DNA from: Lachnospiraceae bacterium
GTDB lineage: Bacteria > Bacillota > Clostridia > Lachnospirales > Lachnospiraceae
Assembly (NCBI GenBank): GCA_017622875.1
Contig: JAGAQG010000044.1
Span: 1 to 64,000 of the forward strand
DNA: 64,000 nucleotides
Direction: 5' to 3'
Positions 56,726 through 64,000 of this stretch are shown in pieces. The notes under the pieces were generated by a model that was not told where the DNA came from, ran no database searches, and was given only the letters and a program-made list of their open reading frames with translations. Made by a program: the position numbers and the translations under genes. The stretch's first letter is position 1, and each line of letters opens with the position of its first letter.

Positions 56726-58069
56726 GTGAGAAAAACGCAGATAATTAAAGAACTTTTTAAAACGAAGCGATTTAAAAACTGGGATGAAGCATTTCGCGCC
56801 CTGACCCCCGTGATGAGACAGCAATCCGTAAGAGTTGCTGACTACACACAGGTTCTGTTTGAAGGAGCCTGCAAATCCTCTGCCTATTTAAAGGATCACG
56901 ACAGCCCGGTATATCTGGAAGCCTCATACTCAGAGGTGGCATATAAATGCGGATTTTACCATCAGATTGGGAAAGCGCTTGATCCTGAAAATTATCCGGC
57001 ATGGAGTGAGCGTTTTACAGATGAAGAAAAAAGCCGCTACTGCAAATATGTTGTAGATGGAAAAAATCTGGTAGCCAGACTTCAGGGAGAGGAAAACGAG
57101 GAAGAGAGTGACAATGTACCAAACCGAATGATCCAGGAAGCTTGTGAGCTTCATATGGAGCGGTGGGACGGCAGTGGATTTCCATATGGCTATGAAGGAA
57201 AAGAAATCAGCCTGATCGCACAGATTGTTGGACTTGCCAAGGAGTTTGACCGCTTGATCTGTGAGCGCAAATCGGAAACTCCTTACGAAGATGCAGTGGA
57301 TATTCTGCTTGCACAGGAGGGAAAAGGCTTTTCTGAGGAGTTGCTGGAAGTCTTTAAAAGCCAACAGACAGAGTTTCGGAATGTTTATAAAAAATATATC
57401 CAATATACAAAAATCAAACCCAAGACAGTTCCTTTGGTGGAAAAGCGGCCGGGACGTCCTCTGGGGTTAAAATATCGTCAGATCGTTGCCGGAACAGAAA
57501 CCTCCTCATTTGTCTTTGAGGCAGTTCCGTGGTTTGGCGGAGTTGAAACTGCAGAAGAAGCGGAAGCGCTTTTGCTTAGAACCGGTCTTTTAAAAGAGGC
57601 AAGTATCTATCTGCTTTATGAAGCAGCAGATCTGCTTGCAAGAATGAAAAATTGTGAGATTTATACAGGCGGCGTCCTGGTTCCTATGTTTTCAGAATTT
57701 TATCAAGGAGAAAACCATGGGGAACGGCTGGCGCAGATGTATGAAGATACAGCCATTGACAGAAAAAAGCTTCTGGTGGCAGTGCCTGAGAGCCTGCTTA
57801 GAAAGGATCGCTCAGTAAATGCAAGGCTGACAGAGTACATAGAGCAGGGCATTACCCTGATGCTGGATGATTACCATCCGGAGGATCTGCCGATCGCACT
57901 GATCAGGGAAATCGGCTTTACTCATGTAAGGCTTGCGAAGGATCAGACAGACATTTCGGACAATGTGCAAAAGCTGCAAAAGTCCGGAATTACAGTCATC
58001 GACTGGCCGTCGGGAGAAGCATGGCTTGACGAGGATGAGCTGATCAGTTATCTGATGAAAAGTGAATAG
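56726..58069 (+). CDS. Degenerate HD-GYP plus degenerate EAL domain protein
   Basis: A 447-residue cytoplasmic protein without signal or membrane segment. The N-terminal half resembles HD-GYP: QQSVRVADY, YHQIGKA in place of LLHDIGK, and a good GYP block HMERWDGSGFP (H143) then EISLIAQIVGLAKEFDRLI. The HD aspartate and other metal ligands are lost. The C-terminal half (about 245-445) resembles EAL: FEAVPWF for the EAL motif, VAVPESLL for the ELTE block, and LMLDDYHPED keeping the two aspartates. It is probably a c-di-GMP-related sensor or scaffold, not an active phosphodiesterase (inference). The GTG start overlaps its G-rich ribosome site with unusually short spacing, so the true start is uncertain. 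It lies between surface-protein genes. Confidence 0.7.
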   Translation: MRKTQIIKELFKTKRFKNWDEAFRALTPVMRQQSVRVADYTQVLFEGACKSSAYLKDHDSPVYLEASYSEVAYKCGFYHQIGKALDPENYPAWSERFTDEEKSRYCKYVVDGKNLVARLQGEENEEESDNVPNRMIQEACELHMERWDGSGFPYGYEGKEISLIAQIVGLAKEFDRLICERKSETPYEDAVDILLAQEGKGFSEELLEVFKSQQTEFRNVYKKYIQYTKIKPKTVPLVEKRPGRPLGLKYRQIVAGTETSSFVFEAVPWFGGVETAEEAEALLLRTGLLKEASIYLLYEAADLLARMKNCEIYTGGVLVPMFSEFYQGENHGERLAQMYEDTAIDRKKLLVAVPESLLRKDRSVNARLTEYIEQGITLMLDDYHPEDLPIALIREIGFTHVRLAKDQTDISDNVQKLQKSGITVIDWPSGEAWLDEDELISYLMKSE

Positions 58070-58088
58070 GTAAAAAGGAGGGTGAATC

Positions 58089-59162
58089 TTGGCAAAATCA
58101 AAAGAAAAACCTCTGAAGATTACCAGAGAAGAGAGAGAACAGCGAGGACTGTTTAAAAAGAAACGTGCCGGGGCAGAGCTTTCCAAAGATGAAGTAAAGG
58201 CTATCAAAGCAGGGCGAAAGAAGCTTCGTAAAGAGATGAAGGCGAGGGGGATCAAGAGCAGGCGAGAGTTTGAACTGACTGCAGGTACCCTGGGATTATA
58301 TTTCGACAGAAAAGGCGGTGCACTGCTGCCGTGGCTTTTCAGTCATTGGTTAGGTTCGCTGATAGGTTTTTTGGCAGCACTTCTGTTTGTACTGTTCATT
58401 TTTTCTACAGTACAGTATATGCGTGGCAAATATACTATCAATCTGTCGGAGGAAATGTTTAAGGAAGGATTCACGCTGAGTGATTCAATAGAATTTATCA
58501 GTCCGACCACACAGCTTTTTGCCAATCCGGCAGAGGAAGTGCCGTGCATCTCCATTAGCCATATCCCATTGGATGTGGATGAAATCGATGGAGAACATAA
58601 CGATACTTATTTTGCATATACTTATTATATTAGAAATGAAGGAGAAAATACTGTAGATTACAAATGGAGTTTAGATCTGACGGCAGATAGTCTTAACACT
58701 TCGGAAGCCTTATGGGTACTTTTATTTGAAGATGGAGATCTGAGAATTTATGCAAAAGAAAATCATACGACAGGAAAGAAAGAGGCATTGCCGGAATTTG
58801 GAGATAATACCAGAGGATATGGCAATTTGGAGCTTGTGGAACTTGCGCCGGACAGTGATCAGTTCGAGGTGATCGCACAGCAGGGGCGCAGAACATTTTA
58901 TCGTGTGATACCGGATGCGTTTCTTTCAGAGGCGAAGGTAGCGGAAGGAGAGAAAAAGGCTGTAGAGCCGCAGGAAATTCATAAATATACGGTTGTGCTC
59001 TATTTAGAAGGAGATGATCCGGATGCAACAGATGAATTGATCGGAGGACATGCCGGGGTGGAAATGCGCTTTCGTCTGGATAGTGAAAATGAACGAATAG
59101 AAGAAGATGGATTTTTAAAATCATTCATCGAGAGGATTTTCGATGGTCTAAAGTTCAAGTAA
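58089..59162 (+). CDS. Bitopic membrane protein with a TasA-like ectodomain motif
   Basis: A 357-residue protein starting with TTG seven bases after AAGGAGGGT. Residues 1-80 are a Lys/Arg/Glu-rich cytoplasmic region, 86-115 a membrane segment (FLAALLFVLFIFSTVQYM), and the rest is extracellular and beta-rich. The stretch TYYIRNEGENTVDYKWSLDL and the C-terminal VVLYLEGDDPDATDEL followed by GGHAGVEMRF recall TasA/camelysin-type fibre proteins and share the YLEG motif with the three downstream proteins. It could act as an assembly or anchoring factor for them. No paralogue of known function was recognised. Confidence 0.65.
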   Translation: MAKSKEKPLKITREEREQRGLFKKKRAGAELSKDEVKAIKAGRKKLRKEMKARGIKSRREFELTAGTLGLYFDRKGGALLPWLFSHWLGSLIGFLAALLFVLFIFSTVQYMRGKYTINLSEEMFKEGFTLSDSIEFISPTTQLFANPAEEVPCISISHIPLDVDEIDGEHNDTYFAYTYYIRNEGENTVDYKWSLDLTADSLNTSEALWVLLFEDGDLRIYAKENHTTGKKEALPEFGDNTRGYGNLELVELAPDSDQFEVIAQQGRRTFYRVIPDAFLSEAKVAEGEKKAVEPQEIHKYTVVLYLEGDDPDATDELIGGHAGVEMRFRLDSENERIEEDGFLKSFIERIFDGLKFK

Positions 59163-59207
59163 AATGCAGATAGTATTTTAGAGAATACAAAATCAAGTGA
59201 AAAAGTA

Positions 59208-59216
59208 TGTTATAAT
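59208..59216 (+). promoter_or_regulatory. Extended -10 promoter of the fibre-subunit genes
   Basis: TGTTATAAT, an extended -10 with a consensus TATAAT (59211-59216). No clear -35 box lies 17 bases upstream. The leader is about 100 bases. Confidence 0.55.
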
Positions 59217-59252
59217 AAATAGATGGGCTGTGGGTTCCATAAATTTATTTTA

Positions 59253-59276
59253 ATATAACTCCGGCGGGAGTCATAT
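59253..59276 (+). promoter_or_regulatory. Leader hairpin before the first fibre-subunit gene
   Basis: ATAT and ACTCC pair with GGAGT and ATAT around GGCG, with one A-C mismatch. No T run follows, and a known riboswitch was not recognised. Confidence 0.4.
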
Positions 59277-59319
59277 ACGCGCACAATGAGAGAAGAAAGT
59301 TTCGAAAGGAGTAAGAAAA

Positions 59320-60474
59320 ATGGCGAAACAAAAAAGAAAAGTGGCCATGCCGGCAGGTATCAGGAATAAGATGATGGCTGCAGTATCGATGTTGTTGGTA
59401 TCTTCCATTATGATGGTAAGCTCAACCTATGCGTGGTTTACACTTTCAACAGCACCGGAAGTAAAAAATATCAGTACGACCGTTGCTGGAAATGGCAGTT
59501 TGGAAATTGCATTGATGCCTACGAGCGGTAACTTGACAGAAATTAAAGCAGGTGCCGGAAATTCTAGCGAATCAGATGGCATGAGTATCGTAAATGCGAA
59601 TACCTCTTGGGGAAATATTGTTCAGTTAAGTGATGCATCATATGGTTTAAATAACATTAATTTATTACCGGCAGTGTTGGAAACAACAGCAGATGGAGGT
59701 ATAAACCTTACAACACCTGTGTATGGGGAAGACGGCAGAATTGCACAGACATCAACTGCAAAAGCAGGGCTGGGAACCTGGGATGCAGATGCAGCAAAAT
59801 TTGTGGTAAATGATCAATATGGTGTTCGTGCCATTGGATTGAATGAAGGCACAGAATTCTCAACCTATGGATATGTAGTGGATCTTGCAGTTAGATTAAA
59901 TACTGCCAATGGTACAACCGCAGGGAAATTACTTCTTCAAACAGATGCTGTTCAGCGTATCAGTGGAAGTGTAAATACAGAAACAATGGGCGGTGGCAGT
60001 TATATGCAGTTTGCAGCTGTACAGCCTGGCATTGATCTGAAGGGATTGCTGGATTCAATCAGAGTTACCTTTGTACAGGATTACGGCAAAGCGAGTGGAA
60101 CACCGACTGTTGTAGGAACAGCTTGCTTGGATACTACAAATATTGCAGAAGGAAAAACTGAGCTGACATCGACAGATAAGATTCCATTAAAGCTCTATAC
60201 AATTACAACGAGCACATCTACAGGTGAAGACGGGAAAACAACCACCAAAACAACAAAGAATGAAAGTACAGATAATACATTGATCCAGGCATTAACCAAA
60301 AATGCTGCGACACAGATCAGTGCAATCGTCTGGTTAGATGGTGCAGCGCTTACAAATGCAAGTGTAGCTGCATCAACCTTACAGTCTATGGCAGGTACAT
60401 TAAACTTACAGTTTGCAACAGATGTTACATTAACACCTGCAACAAATACAGCTTTGATGAACCCATTGGCATAA
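59320..60474 (+). CDS. Fibre-subunit-like secreted protein, family member 1
   Basis: A 384-residue secreted protein. The N terminus PAGIRNKMMAAVSM, a hydrophobic segment, and SSTYAWFTLSTAPEV recall the processed ends of TasA/SipW-type proteins, although which peptidase cuts is unknown. The body shares TSWGNIVQL, PVYGEDGRIA, LLLQTDAVQRI, GSYMQFAAV and DSIRVTFVQ with the next protein, ending in AIVWLDG and LNLQF. The ribosome site TCGAAAGGAG is almost identical to that of the next gene, indicating a duplicated promoter-proximal segment. The protein would be exported and may polymerise; no sorting signal is present. Confidence 0.8.
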   Translation: MAKQKRKVAMPAGIRNKMMAAVSMLLVSSIMMVSSTYAWFTLSTAPEVKNISTTVAGNGSLEIALMPTSGNLTEIKAGAGNSSESDGMSIVNANTSWGNIVQLSDASYGLNNINLLPAVLETTADGGINLTTPVYGEDGRIAQTSTAKAGLGTWDADAAKFVVNDQYGVRAIGLNEGTEFSTYGYVVDLAVRLNTANGTTAGKLLLQTDAVQRISGSVNTETMGGGSYMQFAAVQPGIDLKGLLDSIRVTFVQDYGKASGTPTVVGTACLDTTNIAEGKTELTSTDKIPLKLYTITTSTSTGEDGKTTTKTTKNESTDNTLIQALTKNAATQISAIVWLDGAALTNASVAASTLQSMAGTLNLQFATDVTLTPATNTALMNPLA

Positions 60475-60521
60475 AATACAGTTCATAAAGTTTGACATAT
60501 ATTCGAAAGGAGAATAAGAAA

Positions 60522-62882
60522 ATGGCGAAAAAAAGGCAAAAAATCCAGATGCCAGCCGGAATTCGCAATAAAATGATGGCGGCAGTTTCCATGCTGATGG
60601 TATCTGCGATCATGATGGTTAGTTCCTCTTATGCCTGGTTTACGTTATCTACAGCACCGGAAGTTACCGGTATTACAACCAATGTTGGCGCAAATGGTAA
60701 CTTGGAAATGATGTTGTTGAACCCAACCACATATACCAGCACAGCAGAAGATCTGGGAGTTGTTTCTCAGGTTGGAGATTCTATGGCTGTTGCAGATGTA
60801 TTGAAAGCAAATGAGACATGGGGTAACTTGGTTGACTTAAGTTCATCTTCCTATGGCTTGAGCAGCATTACACTCATGCCTTCTAAATTAAATATTGAAA
60901 ACACAACCATTGGAAATATTCCATTATATGCACCATCTTATGGAAGTGACGGTCGTGTGATTGAAGTAGAAACAGCTACCTATCCTGGAGCATATGCAGC
61001 AGGTGCATGGACTTATGATGAGGATGCAGCGGGGGTACGTGCCCTTGGTACATCTTCAGGAACAACAGTAAGATTATCAACCTACCGTACAGCTTTAGCA
61101 GCAGCAAATGCAGCTACCAATAATGCAAAATCAGCGGCACAGACCTCTTTGAGTGCTAATGCGCAGCCGCTTGCTACGTTGCTGGTAGATAAAGTACAGG
61201 GAGCGACTTCCTTTAGTAATTCTTATCTGTCGAATTTGAAAAGCATTATTGATGGTGTGACGACTGCAAATGGTTATGCAGAAACTGCGATTAAAAATGC
61301 AGTGTTAGCATACAGCTTGAGTGCAGCGAATACAAATGATCTTGGCGATGATGCAGTAAAAACGTTGAAAACAGCAATAGAAGCCGCTAGCTTAGATACA
61401 TTGTCAAGTGTATCAGGCGTAATGGTTCCATCAGGAATAGCAGATGCGATTTCAACTTATAAGGCAACAGCAGATGCTTTGAATACAGCATCTACAAATT
61501 ATGAATCAGTAAAAGATTTATCAACTGATTTGACATGGGAACAGGTAAATAATGTTCTTCAGCCACTTGTTGATCAGGATTATATGTCTATTAACGGCAA
61601 AGATGTTGCTACATCAACAAAAGATGACCTTATTGGATCTATCATTCCTGAGAATGGTGATTTAACAAGTATTAATGTAGAAATCGCGATGTTCGGAAAT
61701 ACATCCGGAGATGCAGGTGTATATTATAAACTGGCAAAAATTTGCGGAAAATATAATGTATCCGGTAAGGTTACAGTTAGCTACAAAGGTATAACTGCAA
61801 CAGCTCCATTTACTATGACGCAGAAAGTAACAGATTCTGAAGCATATATGGCAGTAACTGTTGCTGCGATTCAGACTGCGGGCGCGCCTGCTGCAACCGT
61901 AGGCGGAGAATCTACAGTGTCCTTAAGTGATACCTATGGTTACATGCTTGACTTTGGATTTAGAACGAATGCAGCAGGTTCCAGCTTATTACTGCAGACC
62001 GATGCAATGCAGCGTGTTTATAATTCCACAGGTGATGCATCAACAGCAACAACAACACAGGGCTCCGGCTCCTATATGCAGTTCACATCAACTGATGTTA
62101 ATAGCTTTTCACTGAGAGAAGTTCGTGCATTGATGAGTGCGATCAGAGTGGCATTTGTACAGCCGAACCTTACGGATGATAACTATGATCTGCTTGCAGT
62201 TGGCGCACTTGATATTAATGCAACAACCGGAGCGGATGGTGTCATTACATATTCAAGTGAAACAGAAGAAAAGAGCACAACAGTGTCAACAGATGATACG
62301 TTAAAGATTCCTTTAAATTTACGCTCTTATACAGTGGATAGAGACGGTTATATTACTTTGGGTAATAAATTAGAATCCCAGACGATTACAGCTCTGGCTC
62401 AGAATGTTGCTTCTAAAATTACAGTCATTGTTTATCTGGATGGTGAGATTGTGGATAATACAATGGTTGCCAATGCAGCGCAGTCAATGTATGGTTCTTT
62501 AAATCTTCAGTTCAGCAGTACCGCAACATTAGTTCCTATGGAAAACAGCGGAATGCGAACCAATGGCGGAATGGCAGCAATTGATTCCTCTGTTACATTC
62601 ACACAGAAGGCAGTAGCTGGTGATACATATGAAATTGGGGATTATGAGGGAACTGTTAAGACCGGAGTAACAATTTATGAAGGCTCTGACAAAGAAATTT
62701 ACTATAGTTTGAATGGTGGACCAAAATATCTTTTAACATCTTCAAATTATATGAATGCAATTTCTGTTACAGTTAATACAGAAAATAATACTCAGACAGA
62801 AGTAACAGGTGGTGAAAACACACCTAGTGGTGAATCTGGTGGTACAATAGACACTGGTTCTGAAGTGCCAAGTGAAGGCTAA
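60522..62882 (+). CDS. Fibre-subunit-like secreted protein, family member 2 with a large insertion
   Basis: A 786-residue paralogue of the preceding protein. It shares the N terminus MPAGIRNKMMAAVSML and SSYAWFTLSTAPEV, ETWGNLVDL, PSYGSDGRV, LLLQTDAMQRV, GSYMQF, SAIRVAFVQP and VIVYLDG. Between GVRALGTSSG and TYGYMLDFGFRTN it carries an extra segment (residues about 183-469) rich in Ala, Thr, Ser and Asn, partly helical. A C-terminal extension of about 110 residues ends in a Ser/Gly/Glu-rich tail. The ATG chosen follows AAAGGAG with 9-base spacing; a TTG ten codons earlier lies inside the same leader. It follows member 1 by 47 bases. Confidence 0.8.
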   Translation: MAKKRQKIQMPAGIRNKMMAAVSMLMVSAIMMVSSSYAWFTLSTAPEVTGITTNVGANGNLEMMLLNPTTYTSTAEDLGVVSQVGDSMAVADVLKANETWGNLVDLSSSSYGLSSITLMPSKLNIENTTIGNIPLYAPSYGSDGRVIEVETATYPGAYAAGAWTYDEDAAGVRALGTSSGTTVRLSTYRTALAAANAATNNAKSAAQTSLSANAQPLATLLVDKVQGATSFSNSYLSNLKSIIDGVTTANGYAETAIKNAVLAYSLSAANTNDLGDDAVKTLKTAIEAASLDTLSSVSGVMVPSGIADAISTYKATADALNTASTNYESVKDLSTDLTWEQVNNVLQPLVDQDYMSINGKDVATSTKDDLIGSIIPENGDLTSINVEIAMFGNTSGDAGVYYKLAKICGKYNVSGKVTVSYKGITATAPFTMTQKVTDSEAYMAVTVAAIQTAGAPAATVGGESTVSLSDTYGYMLDFGFRTNAAGSSLLLQTDAMQRVYNSTGDASTATTTQGSGSYMQFTSTDVNSFSLREVRALMSAIRVAFVQPNLTDDNYDLLAVGALDINATTGADGVITYSSETEEKSTTVSTDDTLKIPLNLRSYTVDRDGYITLGNKLESQTITALAQNVASKITVIVYLDGEIVDNTMVANAAQSMYGSLNLQFSSTATLVPMENSGMRTNGGMAAIDSSVTFTQKAVAGDTYEIGDYEGTVKTGVTIYEGSDKEIYYSLNGGPKYLLTSSNYMNAISVTVNTENNTQTEVTGGENTPSGESGGTIDTGSEVPSEG

Positions 62883-62902
62883 TTATAATTTTTAACTATC
62901 AT

Positions 62903-62932
62903 CCACCCTTCCCAGCCTTGCTGGGAGGGTGG
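62903..62932 (+). terminator. Strong hairpin between fibre-subunit genes
   Basis: A 13-pair GC-rich stem with one bulged T and a 3-base loop, followed by AAAAAG instead of a T run. It is likely a partial terminator or mRNA-protecting element that lets member 2 be made in excess over member 3. Confidence 0.55.
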
Positions 62933-63011
62933 AAAAAGTTGTTTAAAGACCTTTCTCATTTGCTGTTAATGAAAAAGGGGATTTTACCACAAAAAGAAAG
63001 GAATTTGCAGA

Positions 63012-64000
63012 TTGAAACAATTGTCATTTCAACAGCGGCAGAAACGCCGCACTGTGATCTATGCTTATGTTCTTTTTGCACTCTTGGTTCTTTTGGTAAC
63101 AGCGAGCTATACATGGTTTTCCTTATCTCAGACACCTCGCGTCAGCAGTATGGAAATGTATGTTTCCGCCAGTGTAGGCATACAGCTGGCTGAAAACTAT
63201 GATGCAGAGGAGGAAGAATGGGGACAGGTATTAGATTTTCAAAATATCATTGGAGAAGAGACAGTGCTGCAGCCGGCAAGCTGGTCTGCCAAGCAAAACA
63301 GTTTTGTGACAGCATATTATGGTAAAGACGGAAGAACGATCCAAAACCGTTACACCCTTCTAACTGATGAGCAAAACGCCAATCGCAATGATGCACATGC
63401 CTATTATGTAAAAGGAACATTTTACGCCCGCTCAGATACAGATGTATCGGTTTCTTTAGGAGAGGCCGTAGAGGTCAATGAAGGTGTGAATACTGCAGGA
63501 ACCTATGTGATCGGAACTCCGGTCTGGAATGATCAGACGATTTTACATGATGACGGAGGTTTGGGCGCGGAAACAGCGATTCGTGTCGGAATCCGGATCA
63601 CCCCAGTGGATGACTTTACAGGCAGAGCACTGGATGAATCCGAATTTTATATTTATGAGCCAAATTTCGACGTTCACATTGATGAAAACATTACCGGAGA
63701 GGTGGTGACGGAAAGTGTGGACGGCGGGTTATACGAAGATACTGCATATGTCATTTATCAGACTGCATCGAGCTGGAGCGAAGCCTATCCGGTGCAGAAG
63801 GACGTGACAGTGAAAAGTCTGGGAGAATTTGTCGGAGATACCTATCTGTTTTCACTGGATGCGGATACCATGGTAAAGATCGATCTGTATATCTGGCTGG
63901 AGGGTCAGGATGTGGATTGCACCAATCTGATCGACGAAGCGCAAATTATCGCAAATCTGCAGTTAGATGCCGAATATGGCGGCCAGTCCGGACTGGTAGA
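63012..64000 (+). CDS. Fibre-subunit-like protein, family member 3 (cut by window end)
   Basis: A TTG start eight bases after AAAGGAA opens a frame that stays open for at least 329 codons to the window edge; the start codon is non-ATG and no stop is reached. Residues 1-40 form a basic N terminus, a membrane segment (VIYAYVLFALLVLLVTAS) and YTWFSLSQTPRVSSM, matching the processing-site region of members 1 and 2. Further shared pieces are EEWGQVLDFQN, AYYGKDGRTI, and LYIWLEGQDVDCTN near residue 293. It is probably another fibre or tip/minor subunit; the C terminus lies outside the window. Confidence 0.8.
   Translation, partial: MKQLSFQQRQKRRTVIYAYVLFALLVLLVTASYTWFSLSQTPRVSSMEMYVSASVGIQLAENYDAEEEEWGQVLDFQNIIGEETVLQPASWSAKQNSFVTAYYGKDGRTIQNRYTLLTDEQNANRNDAHAYYVKGTFYARSDTDVSVSLGEAVEVNEGVNTAGTYVIGTPVWNDQTILHDDGGLGAETAIRVGIRITPVDDFTGRALDESEFYIYEPNFDVHIDENITGEVVTESVDGGLYEDTAYVIYQTASSWSEAYPVQKDVTVKSLGEFVGDTYLFSLDADTMVKIDLYIWLEGQDVDCTNLIDEAQIIANLQLDAEYGGQSGLV

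Noticed and set aside
59163..59319. c-di-GMP riboswitch in the fibre-gene leader
   Set aside because: The leader shows only a short hairpin; no GEMM-like core was found, although one would suit the neighbouring HD-GYP/EAL-like gene.
62918..63193. Plus-strand open frame covering the start of the last gene
   Set aside because: The frame that encodes the membrane segment and YTWFSLS motif is the TTG-started one at 63012; the other gives a low-complexity product with no homologous motifs.

Overview
The window looks like a chromosomal segment of a low-GC Gram-positive gut anaerobe, most likely a Lachnospiraceae (Clostridia) member. The grounds are strong AGGAGG-type ribosome sites, sigma-A promoters, a PyrD/PyrK pair of the NAD-dependent type, giant secreted proteins with choline/glucan-binding-like repeats, BspA-like leucine-rich repeats, a DUF5722 domain, a dockerin module and a CotH/VTC/DUF4956 cassette. 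The genus is not decided. No rRNA, tRNA, CRISPR array, integrase or insertion sequence was seen. Almost all genes lie on the plus strand.

Region 1 (1-18.3 kb): one 5648-residue secreted protein (transglutaminase-like domain, LRR_5 repeats, a huge cell-wall-binding repeat field with higher-order periodicity, fibronectin III, and a C-terminal DUF5722/clan-A-like domain), followed 13 bases later by a membrane-anchored SGNH hydrolase.

Region 2 (18.4-28.1 kb): a small defence block. A HigBA-like toxin-antitoxin pair with a fused ImmA/IrrE peptidase has its own promoter and palindromic operator. It precedes a complete Wadjet operon (jetA-jetB-jetC-jetD, probably type II) with its own promoter and a shared terminator at the end.

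Region 3 (28.1-41.4 kb): extracellular polysaccharide functions. On the minus strand are a nucleotide-sugar dehydrogenase with a fused N-terminal HTH domain and a purple-acid-phosphatase-like lipoprotein. Divergent from them runs a long operon: CotH-like kinase, VTC domain, DUF4956, two family-2 glycosyltransferases, a polyprenyl phosphosugar transferase, an LCP ligase, a third glycosyltransferase and a TPR lipoprotein. It reads into pyrF-pyrK-pyrD (41.4-44.1 kb) without an obvious terminator until 44.1 kb.

Region 4 (44.2-64 kb): a surface-assembly cluster. It holds two large paralogous secreted proteins, one wall-anchored by a TGD-type tail and the other ending in a dockerin; a membrane-anchored protein whose ectodomain resembles a cohesin; a cytoplasmic protein joining degenerate HD-GYP and EAL domains; a membrane protein; and three consecutive fibre-subunit-like proteins (the last cut by the window edge) with matching N termini, YG-DGR and WLDG/WLEG motifs. 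This reads as a candidate extracellular fibre or scaffold system. Nothing here identifies it with a named one, and it is the best candidate in the window for something undescribed.
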